Of a stretch of DNA of 9,886 nt, positions 1 to 6,390 are shown piece by piece. Under the pieces are notes generated by a model. That model did no database searches and was not told the DNA's origin. It saw only the letters and a program-made list of their open reading frames with translations. The position numbers and the translations under genes are program-made. Source of the DNA: Thermoplasmata archaeon. GTDB taxonomy: Archaea > Thermoplasmatota > Thermoplasmata > Thermoplasmatales > Thermoplasmataceae. Position 1 is the stretch's first letter. Every line of letters starts with the position of its first letter. The stretch is from assembly GCA_021790415.1 (NCBI GenBank), contig JAJYDZ010000036.1, forward strand, positions 1 through 9,886, given 5' to 3'.

Positions 1-263
1 CTGGAAAATTCTTTAACGATGCTTTCTATGGAAATTGTTTTAAATGAGATGTTATTAAAATTACAAATCTTCTCTACATCAATCAGATCCTCATCTGGAG
101 AATTTGAATCCGGCATGTAAATAGGGAAAATTCTATCTTTTTCAATTGATTTTGCCAGGAGTGTTACAACAAATGAACTGTCTATTCCCCCGCTCAGTCC
201 TATGACGGCATTTTTACCATTTAAATTGTCAGACAAAAACTTTTTTATGCCGTCCAGAATCAA
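1..263 (-). CDS. nadE: NAD+ synthetase, N-terminal part (cut by window edge)
   Basis: NH3- or glutamine-dependent NAD+ synthetase makes NAD+ from nicotinic acid adenine dinucleotide, ATP and an amide donor in the cytoplasm. The visible 87 or so residues contain the ATP-pyrophosphatase P-loop motif IGLSGGIDSS (about residues 18-27), followed by a hydrophobic helix and the IYMPDSNSPDEDLIDV stretch that matches the family segment after the first strand. The C-terminal majority lies beyond base 1, so the glutamine- or ammonia-dependent type cannot be told. No ATG fits. A TTG at 261-263 has a GAGGT ribosome site at 272-276, 8 nt away, and is my choice. A second TTG at 270-272 is the only other in-frame option before a stop. 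The gene follows folD on the same strand but is separated by about 500 bases and has its own TATA-like site, so it is probably transcribed alone. Confidence 0.9.
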   Translation of the reverse strand, partial: MILDGIKKFLSDNLNGKNAVIGLSGGIDSSFVVTLLAKSIEKDRIFPIYMPDSNSPDEDLIDVEKICNFNNISFKTISIESIVKEFS

Positions 264-301
264 TGAAAACAACCTCTAATCAGGTATGCCACAACTGGTT
301 A

Positions 302-313
302 ATTAATATTTCA
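302..313 (-). promoter_or_regulatory. TATA-like element of nadE
   Basis: The minus strand reads GAAATATTAATTAACC here: a purine-rich BRE-like GAAA followed by an AT-rich core. Initiation about 26 bp downstream would fall near 281-283 and give a short leader carrying the GAGGT ribosome site. The match to the archaeal TATA consensus is only moderate. Confidence 0.35.
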
Positions 314-554
314 ATATGATGACCCAGCAAAAAGTTATTGTCTTTATCAATGTATTGTACTATTTATTGGTTTAGTGTCAGACGTCAACCTCTATCAATG
401 AATGAGCTCATCTTGGTATTGATCACCCCACGATTAAGGACAGTTTTATCAGAACACAATAATTGGTCTTTCACATTTGTACGTAAAACCCGGGAATATT
501 GAATATTTCAATTATTTGTTAACTAATATATACAGAGGATTTTCTTTCATTTTC

Positions 555-591
555 TATCCTTCAAGGATATTCTCCATCAGCAGTTATCCTT
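555..591. repeat. Dyad TATCCTT-C-AAGGATA plus a third half-site
   Basis: Two 7-base arms around a single C form a near-perfect palindrome at 555-569, and the arm TATCCTT recurs at 585-591, exactly 30 bp from the first copy. It could be a protein-binding site or a short hairpin in the folD 3' region. No adjacent start codon makes use of it, so any role is unknown. Confidence 0.35.
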
Positions 592-768
592 ACTATAAAC
601 CCATTTTGATTATCTGTCTATTCAGAAAGATGCCAATCCATTTCCAATCTTCACTAATCGGATTACTATCTTTGGTTGTGGCTTACAGCACTCTATTAGA
701 ATGAATTCAAGTTTAACTGCTTTCATCTCCCCAAAGACCGAAATTGGAAATTGTATTCCTATTTGATT

Positions 769-1611
769 TCAATTCTTCCTATTCAGCAGATTTATAAGAT
801 TTTTAAAAAGCATTGATGTTGTAACCGGGCCTACTCCACCTGGAACCGGTGTTATAAAATTAGCATAATCAATAAGTGTTTCTAAATCACAATCTCCCGA
901 CATTTTGCCGTCCTTAAAATTAATGGAAGCGTCAATTATATTCACTTCCTGCCTAAAATCTTGTTTTGAAAAATACTGATATTTGCCTATTGCAGTAACA
1001 ACGGTCTTAGCAGATTTCACTAGCTCAGATAAATTTAATGTTTTGCTGTGACAGACTGTTACAGTATAGTTTGAGTTCAGCAGCATCATGGATAAGGGTC
1101 TACCAATGATATTTGACCTGTTAATTATTAATATTTCAGATCCTTTCGGTAAACTTAGCGTTTCAATAATTCCGTGAATTGCCATGGCAGTAGCCGGAAA
1201 TACATTCCCTTTGTTCATTAATATGAGACCTTCATTAAATGGATTCTGGGAATCAACGTCCTTATTTGGAGAAATCGTCATACTTAGTTTAAACAGGTTT
1301 AAATCTGCTCGCAATGGGCTCTCCAATATTATCCCGTCAAGGTCATTAGACTGGTTCATACTTTTTATTTGTTTAACTATATCCTCTTCGGGAAGATCTT
1401 CTGGAAACCTTATGATTTCCGTATCAATTCCTAACTGCTCTCCCTTTTTTAATTTTGACCGTATATACGATTCCTGATCTGGCGAATGGATAGTAGATAA
1501 TATAGCTAATTTTGGTTTTCTTCCCCATAAGTCCAAGAACTCTTTTGCATCATTTCTTGTTTTTTCATCAATACTCCTTGAAAAATCCTTTCCGTTAAAA
1601 ATATCCGTCAT
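769..1611 (-). CDS. folD: Methylenetetrahydrofolate dehydrogenase / methenyl-THF cyclohydrolase
   Basis: Bifunctional cytoplasmic enzyme that interconverts 5,10-methylene-THF and 10-formyl-THF through the methenyl form, using NADP. At 280 residues it has the usual FolD length. The N-terminal domain carries the catalytic pair Tyr49 and Lys53 (SYIRSK) and Asp120 (NKDVDS). The Rossmann domain has NRSNIIGRPLS (164-174) and TVCHSKT (185-191), and the C-terminal signature PVPGGVGPVTTSM is intact near residues 255-267. Two positions differ from the bacterial consensus: the QLPLP glutamine is Glu97 (LESPL), and the glycine after DVD is Ser121. As I recall, the T. acidophilum enzyme also has Glu there, so this is probably a lineage trait rather than decay. 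The ATG overlaps the gdh stop (ATGA), giving translational coupling with no promoter of its own. No clear terminator follows the TGA. Confidence 0.95.
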   Translation of the reverse strand: MTDIFNGKDFSRSIDEKTRNDAKEFLDLWGRKPKLAILSTIHSPDQESYIRSKLKKGEQLGIDTEIIRFPEDLPEEDIVKQIKSMNQSNDLDGIILESPLRADLNLFKLSMTISPNKDVDSQNPFNEGLILMNKGNVFPATAMAIHGIIETLSLPKGSEILIINRSNIIGRPLSMMLLNSNYTVTVCHSKTLNLSELVKSAKTVVTAIGKYQYFSKQDFRQEVNIIDASINFKDGKMSGDCDLETLIDYANFITPVPGGVGPVTTSMLFKNLINLLNRKN

Positions 1612-2705
1612 TCCATCTCATTCCACTTAATGACACTCTTTATTTCCCCTGCAGGTTTTACAGTAAACAGAGTTACATCTTGCGGTTTAAAAATCCCGGT
1701 TATCATTCTGTTCATTACTCCCGGGTGCCCCAGATGCCATTTCTGAATTAAATCAAGCGCTCGCTCATAATGAATTCTGGCAGCATCCACAGAACCACAT
1801 ACGGTAATATTCCTTTCGACAATCCAATCAATGTCATTACCAGTTATAACGCCGTCAGGTGCCTTCCCGTTCGTTCCGAATAATATTACTACTCCGTTAT
1901 AGTTAACCTTTCTCAAAAATCTAACTATGGTGGATGGATCACCGCTGGTATCAATTAAGAGATCCAATTCAAAATTGTTCGGGAAATTTACATCCTTTGA
2001 ATAATCAACAAAATTCACATCAAAATTTTGACACATTTCAAGTTTGCTGTCCTCAATTGCATGACGGTTTGCCATGTAGGTGTTAAAACCATATTCACGT
2101 GCAACAAATGCATAAAGAAAGGCTTCACAGGCGCTTCCTATTATGAGTGCATTCTTTCCCTCATATGTGGAAAACTGATTGGGGTAAACAGCCCTTGAAG
2201 ATACTTTCTCAAAGACCTCAAAGGCCTTGACTACGTTCTTCAAAGGCTCTGTTAATACTCCTATCTTTGAGAGGTCTTTGCTCTTTACCGGTACAAGATT
2301 TTCTGGAACTTCATAGAAGTAATCTCTCATAAAACCATCTAGACCTGTTATTCCTGTTTCATGCTTCTTACCATCAGAACAATTATCCGGTCTCCCAATT
2401 CTACAGTTTGGACAATCTCCAGGTCTCCTCACTATTGGAACTACAAGATCACCTTTTTTAAATACGGGAGAGTTGGATGATTCCACCTGACCTATGCATT
2501 CATGACCCAGAACCTGAAAGTCTGAACCTTCAGGTGGGTAAGCGAATTTTAATGCACCTTTAACAATTCCTCTGTCGGTTCCGCATATTCCAGTATAAAG
2601 CGTTCTGACCTTTATTCCGTTTACTTTTCCTGCTTCACCATCAATTTTTTTGTATTCAATTCCCTCCGAAGGCGGGTGAGTTATTAATGCACCAATATCG
2701 TTCAT
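1608..2705 (-). CDS. gdh: Zinc-dependent glucose 1-dehydrogenase
   Basis: Medium-chain alcohol dehydrogenase family enzyme that oxidises glucose (often galactose too) to the lactone with NAD(P)+, the first step of the archaeal non-phosphorylative Entner-Doudoroff pathway. Numbered from the ATG at 2705 (365 residues, against about 361 in Thermoplasma), catalytic zinc residues are Cys41 (GICGTD), His68-Glu69 (LGHE) and Glu153 (LTEPLKNV). The lobe with Cys98, Cys101 and Cys109 matches the structural-zinc loop, with three cysteines as in Thermoplasma. The nucleotide motif reads GSACEAF (190-196) and the adenosine end has NRH (213-215), which fits NADP binding. The frame is open 16 codons further, to a TTG at 2753, but residue 17 aligns with the Thermoplasma start and the likely promoter sits at 2764-2776, so the extension is probably untranslated. 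folD follows directly with a 4-nt overlap. Confidence 0.93.
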   Translation of the reverse strand: MNDIGALITHPPSEGIEYKKIDGEAGKVNGIKVRTLYTGICGTDRGIVKGALKFAYPPEGSDFQVLGHECIGQVESSNSPVFKKGDLVVPIVRRPGDCPNCRIGRPDNCSDGKKHETGITGLDGFMRDYFYEVPENLVPVKSKDLSKIGVLTEPLKNVVKAFEVFEKVSSRAVYPNQFSTYEGKNALIIGSACEAFLYAFVAREYGFNTYMANRHAIEDSKLEMCQNFDVNFVDYSKDVNFPNNFELDLLIDTSGDPSTIVRFLRKVNYNGVVILFGTNGKAPDGVITGNDIDWIVERNITVCGSVDAARIHYERALDLIQKWHLGHPGVMNRMITGIFKPQDVTLFTVKPAGEIKSVIKWNEME

Positions 2706-2763
2706 ACAATGATATGGTCTTATTTTTGTAATAGTTTTGCTTTTTGAATTCAAAATACCTGAT

Positions 2764-2776
2764 TGAAAATAAATAA
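2764..2776 (-). promoter_or_regulatory. TATA-like element of the gdh-folD operon
   Basis: The minus strand reads GCGAAAGC then, 8 bases later, ATTATTTATTTTC, resembling BRE plus TATA box. Initiation about 26 bp downstream falls near 2745, downstream of the TTG at 2753 and about 40 nt before the ATG at 2705. This favours the shorter gdh start. The flank is AT-rich, so the match is only suggestive. Confidence 0.4.
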
Positions 2777-2825
2777 TGTGTTTTGCTTTCGCATAATTCT
2801 CACAATAGTTTCCTTTATCAACATC

Positions 2826-5405
2826 TTATTTTTTGAACCTGAAGGTGTATACTAATACCGAACCTATTCCTGCAATTGTTATAATGGAGCCTACTACTGC
2901 ATAAATTTCAACACTTGACAAGCCGCCTGAGGTTGAATTACTAGAAGAGTTTGAGGTTGTATTGAAGAAGATAGTTTCCTTTATGTTTGCTCCATTAACT
3001 ACAATACTACCAGATGAGGATGTTTTATATCCTGATATTGCTCCAACTGTGAATGTATATGTGCCATTTTGAATCGTAAATGATATTGTGTTCGTGCTGG
3101 AGGACTGTGTTGATCCGTTAAAGGTGATTGCCCATGAGGTACCAGATAGAAGTCCTGACTCAGTAAAAGTTATGGTATATTTTGAAGGGGTTGTTTTGGT
3201 TGGACTGAATGTTGTTGAAATTGTTACATTGTTTCCATCAACATTTGCGTTTCCGGAAGGTAGTGACAGAATATAATTTTCAATTGATCTTACTGTATAT
3301 TCATACGATCCATTTGTCTCTGTGAATGTTATCGTTGAGTTTGTTGATGATCGAGATAAGTTATTAAGGGTTACAGACCATGATGTTCCTGAAATTAAAC
3401 CTGCTTCGGAAAAAGTTACTTTATACGTTACCTCCGAGAATGTGATTGCTTCTGAGACAGATGAACCGTTGACCCTGAATGATGTGTTTGCAAATGATAC
3501 CTTATAGATCTTATCAGAAGTTGTGATTGTGAAATTATATGTGCCGTTTGTAATAGACATTGAATACGAAGAATATGTGATTGGTCCTGAGGGTAATTGA
3601 CCTGTTATGTTGACATACCATCCGGTACCTATTGCTAAACCTGATTCTTTGAATGTAACCTGATATTTTACCTCTGAAAATGTGACTGATTCCGACAATG
3701 ACGCCCCATTTATTGTGAATTTTGATGAACTTGCGGAGAGGTTTTTTAGAGGTGTTCCAATTGTATAATAATATGTGCCGTTTGTGAGATTTATTGTGAA
3801 GGAAGAACCTGCAGATATTTGTCCTGAGGAATTTTCACCGGTAATGTTAACATACCATGTAGATGTAGAAGGTAATCCTGACTCGGTGAATGTAACCTTA
3901 TATTTTACATTAGAGAAGGAAATATTCACCGGCAAAGTAGCTCCATTTACTGCGAATTTGGATGAACTTGCCGCGTAGATTTTATCAGGTGTTCCAATTG
4001 TATAATAATATGTGCCGTTAGCTAGATGTGTTGTGAAGGAAGAACCTGCAGATATTTGTCCTGAGGAATTTTCACCGGTAATGTTAACATACCATGTAGA
4101 TGTAGAAGGTAATCCCGATTCTTTGAATGTTACTATATATGCTTTGACGAATTTAACAGGTATTGATTTTGCCGAATTATTTACTCCAAATGAAGAGGAT
4201 TGAACTAATTGAGAGAAGTTCTTATCCGATGTGGATAATGTGTAACTATAAGTTCCATTGACAAGTGAAAATGAATAAGTCGGGGTTAGAATCTGACCAG
4301 ACTTCATTCCATTTGTTAGGTTCACGTACCAAGGTGTACCAGTGTTCAACCCTGTTTCAGCAAATGTTATATTATATTCTTGTGCAATAGCGCTTAAATT
4401 GTCTGAAATGAAATTTGCTACATATACGTATCCAGTTGACGGATCATAAGCAATTCCCATTGGCCTGTTACCTACGTTTATTGTGCCGATAACATTATTT
4501 GTATTGTTGATTACAGATACATCAGCAGACTGGTCATTCGCTATATACACATAGTCATTGGCTGAATCAAATCCAACCCCACACGGATTAGCGCCAACTG
4601 AAATAGTATCTATTAAAATGTTCGTTTTATTAATAACAGAAACGCTATTAGATTGAGAATTTGCTACATACATATATCCATTTGTTGAATCAAATCCGAT
4701 TGCACATGGAACAGATCCCACCGCTACGGTATCTACTACCTGATTTGTTTTGTTTATAACAGATACATCGTTTGATCCACGATCGGTTACGTATATATAT
4801 CCGTTCAATGTGTTATAAGCGACTCCTGTTGGACTGTTTCCAACTGAAACAGTTGATATAACTGAAGTGGAAGTGTTAATGACTGAAACAGTACCAGAAT
4901 CACTATTGGCGACGTAAACACATCCATTCAATGGATCAAATGCGTCGCCCATGGGATAGGAACCAACAGAATAGGTTGCTGTGACTTGATTTGTCTTATT
5001 TATCACTGAGACACTATTTGATACATAATTAACAACATACAAATATCCATTCAAAGGGTCAAATGTGATACCTATCGGAGATGAACCAACATCGATGTTA
5101 GCAATTACCCTATTTGTCTTATTTATAACTGATACGTTTGAAGAAAGATAATTAATGACATAAAGATATCCATTATCTGAATCATATGCCATATTGTGAG
5201 GGCCGGAACCAACTGAAATATTGTCAGTTGAATTAAATGTCATCATTGGATGGATTGAAACAGAGATTCCGTTTTCCAATGGGTAATTTTGTTTGGGATA
5301 AACATTTGTTACTACAAAAGCAGTGGTTATGAACAATAACACTACAATAATACTTGTTATTTTTAATATATTGTTTCTCAATAATAATCGTTCTATATTT
5401 TTCAA
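2826..5405 (-). CDS. Cell-surface protein: YVTN-type beta-propeller plus six Ig-like repeats, C-terminal anchor
   Basis: Predicted exported, membrane-anchored 859-residue surface protein; function unknown, adhesion or envelope architecture being the best guess. Residues 14-33 are a hydrophobic signal or anchor (ILKITSIIVVLLFITTAFVV). Residues 62-342 hold seven repeats of about 41 residues with the pattern VGxxPxGxxxDxxNGYxYVxN...VSVINKTN, enough for a seven-bladed propeller. Residues 344-818 hold six domains of 79-82 residues, each opening YxVTFxESGLxxGTxWYVN and containing NGTYxYTI. A Ser/Asn linker leads to a membrane helix at about 834-853 and a basic RFKK end. Well over thirty N-x-S/T sequons suggest heavy N-glycosylation. 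No protease or other catalytic motif is seen. The start is TTG at 5403-5405, preceded by an in-frame stop 3 codons upstream. A TTG at 5379-5381 (residue 9) would also keep the signal. Domains 2 and 3 are nearly identical in DNA. Confidence 0.9.
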   Translation of the reverse strand: MKNIERLLLRNNILKITSIIVVLLFITTAFVVTNVYPKQNYPLENGISVSIHPMMTFNSTDNISVGSGPHNMAYDSDNGYLYVINYLSSNVSVINKTNRVIANIDVGSSPIGITFDPLNGYLYVVNYVSNSVSVINKTNQVTATYSVGSYPMGDAFDPLNGCVYVANSDSGTVSVINTSTSVISTVSVGNSPTGVAYNTLNGYIYVTDRGSNDVSVINKTNQVVDTVAVGSVPCAIGFDSTNGYMYVANSQSNSVSVINKTNILIDTISVGANPCGVGFDSANDYVYIANDQSADVSVINNTNNVIGTINVGNRPMGIAYDPSTGYVYVANFISDNLSAIAQEYNITFAETGLNTGTPWYVNLTNGMKSGQILTPTYSFSLVNGTYSYTLSTSDKNFSQLVQSSSFGVNNSAKSIPVKFVKAYIVTFKESGLPSTSTWYVNITGENSSGQISAGSSFTTHLANGTYYYTIGTPDKIYAASSSKFAVNGATLPVNISFSNVKYKVTFTESGLPSTSTWYVNITGENSSGQISAGSSFTINLTNGTYYYTIGTPLKNLSASSSKFTINGASLSESVTFSEVKYQVTFKESGLAIGTGWYVNITGQLPSGPITYSSYSMSITNGTYNFTITTSDKIYKVSFANTSFRVNGSSVSEAITFSEVTYKVTFSEAGLISGTSWSVTLNNLSRSSTNSTITFTETNGSYEYTVRSIENYILSLPSGNANVDGNNVTISTTFSPTKTTPSKYTITFTESGLLSGTSWAITFNGSTQSSSTNTISFTIQNGTYTFTVGAISGYKTSSSGSIVVNGANIKETIFFNTTSNSSSNSTSGGLSSVEIYAVVGSIITIAGIGSVLVYTFRFKK
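3751..4115. repeat. 237-bp direct repeat within the surface protein gene
   Basis: The segments starting at 3751 and 3988 are tandem copies offset by 237 bp (79 codons, one Ig-like domain). They share a perfect 85-base match (3794-3878 with 4031-4115) and a perfect 32-base match (3751-3782 with 3988-4019). The other domains of the gene are alike in protein but clearly diverged in DNA, so this pair reflects a recent duplication or gene conversion between domains 2 and 3. Confidence 0.9.
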
Positions 5406-5408
5406 TAT

Positions 5409-5417
5409 GATTTAAAT
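5409..5417 (-). promoter_or_regulatory. Candidate TATA element of the surface protein gene
   Basis: The minus strand reads ACATTTAAATC. Initiation 26 bp downstream would fall near 5387, past the TTG at 5405 and just before the TTG at 5381. If this box is the functional one, translation starts at residue 9 of the long frame (LRNNILK...), which still leaves a complete signal segment. Other AT-rich sites further upstream compete. Confidence 0.25.
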
Positions 5418-5607
5418 GTATTTACTGTTTGATTACCATGACTATTTGAAGATAATCGCAATTTTTCATATTCTAGTATAATCGTCTTGTTTCATCAACG
5501 GGTAAAACTCCCGATAACAGATACGTTAAATGAATTGTTAGCACATTACGATTACCACCTTTATAACTAAATTTCTTTTCTTATAAGTCTCACTTTCATA
5601 CGTTCCT

Positions 5608-5621
5608 AAAAAAATTTAAAA
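5608..5621 (-). terminator. T-rich run, possible ribA terminator
   Basis: On the minus strand this is TTTTAAATTTTTTT, about 140 nt after the ribA stop. Archaeal intrinsic termination often needs only a T-tract. The distance from the gene makes this a weak call. Confidence 0.25.
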
Positions 5622-5763
5622 CGGCCAATATTCTAATATTTTTAGCCTTAAACTCTCATTTCAATTATAATAAATTCAATGAAACCCCACTCCGAATCTA
5701 ACGATGGAATTTTACAGAATTGGAAATTATTCCAGCCCTATTGATCTCATTGAAACAAATTAC

Positions 5764-6342
5764 TCATAACTGGTGTCCCATTTTTTCTTTTTTAGTTGTT
5801 AGATAAAATCGATTATATTCTGTCGTTGCACTTTTTACGGGAATTCTTCCTGAGACATTGATTCCCGCCTCTTTCAGAGAATCTATTTTCAGTGGGTTAT
5901 TGGTCATCAATTTAATTGACTTGATATTAAAATAATTTATAACTTCAACTGCAAAACTGTAATCCCGATTATCTGCAGGCAAGCCCAGTTTTAGATTTGC
6001 TTCCACCGTATCATAACCTTCATCCTGAAGGCTATAAGCTTTTATCTTATTCAGAAGACCAATTCCCCTACCTTCCTGTCGCAAATAAATGAGCATTCCA
6101 AATGGCTGGTCACCAAGGTAAACAAGTGATCTCAAAAGTTGGTCCCTGCAGTCACATCTCTTTGAACCAAATACGTCTCCGGTAAGACATTCCGAGTGAA
6201 TCCTTACTGGAACATCCTCCTTTCCAAATACATCTCCTTTTACAAGAACTGCATGTTCTTCTGATTTTGAATTTTGAAATGTGTAAATATCAAAAAGTCC
6301 CGATATTGTAGGCAATTTAGCTTTTGCCGAAAGTTTAATCAT
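5764..6342 (-). CDS. ribA: GTP cyclohydrolase II
   Basis: Catalyses the first step of bacterial-type riboflavin synthesis: GTP to 2,5-diamino-6-ribosylamino-4(3H)-pyrimidinone 5'-phosphate, formate and pyrophosphate. The 192 residues match the full E. coli length (196). Zinc ligands Cys52, Cys63 and Cys65 lie in [30 protein letters not shown] (88-100), the conserved Tyr103 and Asp107, and DTVEAN (111-116) are all intact. Asp124 and Arg126 correspond to catalytic Asp126 and Arg128 of E. coli. The C-terminal family ending KMGH is present. It is a stand-alone GCH II without a fused DHBP synthase (RibB) domain. Many archaea instead use GTP cyclohydrolase III (ArfA), so the bacterial-type enzyme is notable. 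The ATG at 6342 has a strong TATA box 26-36 bp upstream and a leader of only about 8-10 nt, with no good ribosome site. Confidence 0.97.
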   Translation of the reverse strand: MIKLSAKAKLPTISGLFDIYTFQNSKSEEHAVLVKGDVFGKEDVPVRIHSECLTGDVFGSKRCDCRDQLLRSLVYLGDQPFGMLIYLRQEGRGIGLLNKIKAYSLQDEGYDTVEANLKLGLPADNRDYSFAVEVINYFNIKSIKLMTNNPLKIDSLKEAGINVSGRIPVKSATTEYNRFYLTTKKEKMGHQL

Positions 6343-6369
6343 ACCACCAAAGATTTTCTTTTAATATTT

Positions 6370-6381
6370 TAATATATATGT
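6370..6381 (-). promoter_or_regulatory. TATA box of ribA
   Basis: The minus strand reads ACATATATATTA preceded by a purine-rich AAAAAAATT tract. The centre is about 34 bp before the ATG at 6342, placing initiation near 6350. It lies in the 48-bp gap after the methyltransferase gene, so ribA can be expressed separately from it. Confidence 0.6.
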
Positions 6382-6390
6382 AAATTTTTT

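Larger units (their letters stand above)
273..768. other. folD-nadE gap, 496 bp, no convincing gene
   Basis: This stretch holds the nadE promoter and ribosome site, a perfect 10-bp palindrome ATGAGCTCAT at 402-411 flanked by ATCAAT/ATTGAT arms, and the dyad TATCCTT-C-AAGGATA at 555-569 with a second TATCCTT 30 bp further on (585-591). The plus strand has a 75-codon open frame from a TTG at 477 with no ribosome site and a composition unlike a protein. On the minus strand the folD frame stays open for about 49 codons past its stop, with an internal ATG at 726 and a stop at 622. Neither is convincing. TATA-like ATATATA at 524-533 could work on either strand, but nothing clear follows it. No tRNA, C/D box RNA or mobile element remnant was recognised. 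Confidence 0.5.
5406..5763. other. Gap upstream of the surface protein gene, 358 bp, no gene seen
   Basis: This lies between the ribA stop and the surface protein start, both on the minus strand. It holds AT-rich candidate promoters (minus-strand TTTAAAT at 5410-5416 and GATTATACTAG near 5472-5482) and a T-rich run at 5608-5621. On either strand there are only open frames of about 20 codons or less, such as two 21-codon frames beginning at 5679 and 5704, with no ribosome site or recognisable product. No tRNA, riboswitch fold or repeat was recognised. The gap is long for this compact region, so an undetected small RNA or long leader is possible but unsupported. Confidence 0.5.

Noticed and set aside
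316..322. ATGATGA, a perfect C-box of a C/D guide RNA
   Set aside because: No CTGA D box or D' box follows within the next 100 bases, so a guide RNA cannot be supported. It lies in the nadE upstream region.
477..704. 75-codon open frame on the plus strand starting with TTG
   Set aside because: No ribosome site, no TATA box at the right distance, and a composition rich in Ile, Ser, Tyr and Phe typical of translated AT-rich non-coding DNA. No recognisable family.
3088..4203. Several 60-70 codon open frames on the plus strand opposite the surface protein
   Set aside because: They recur in step with the Ig-like repeats and result from antisense reading of the same repeated codons; two of them are near copies only because the domains are duplicated.
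5480..5530. CGGG...CCCG hairpin in the surface gene upstream region
   Set aside because: Only four pairs with a seven-base loop and no T-tract; as likely by chance as not.
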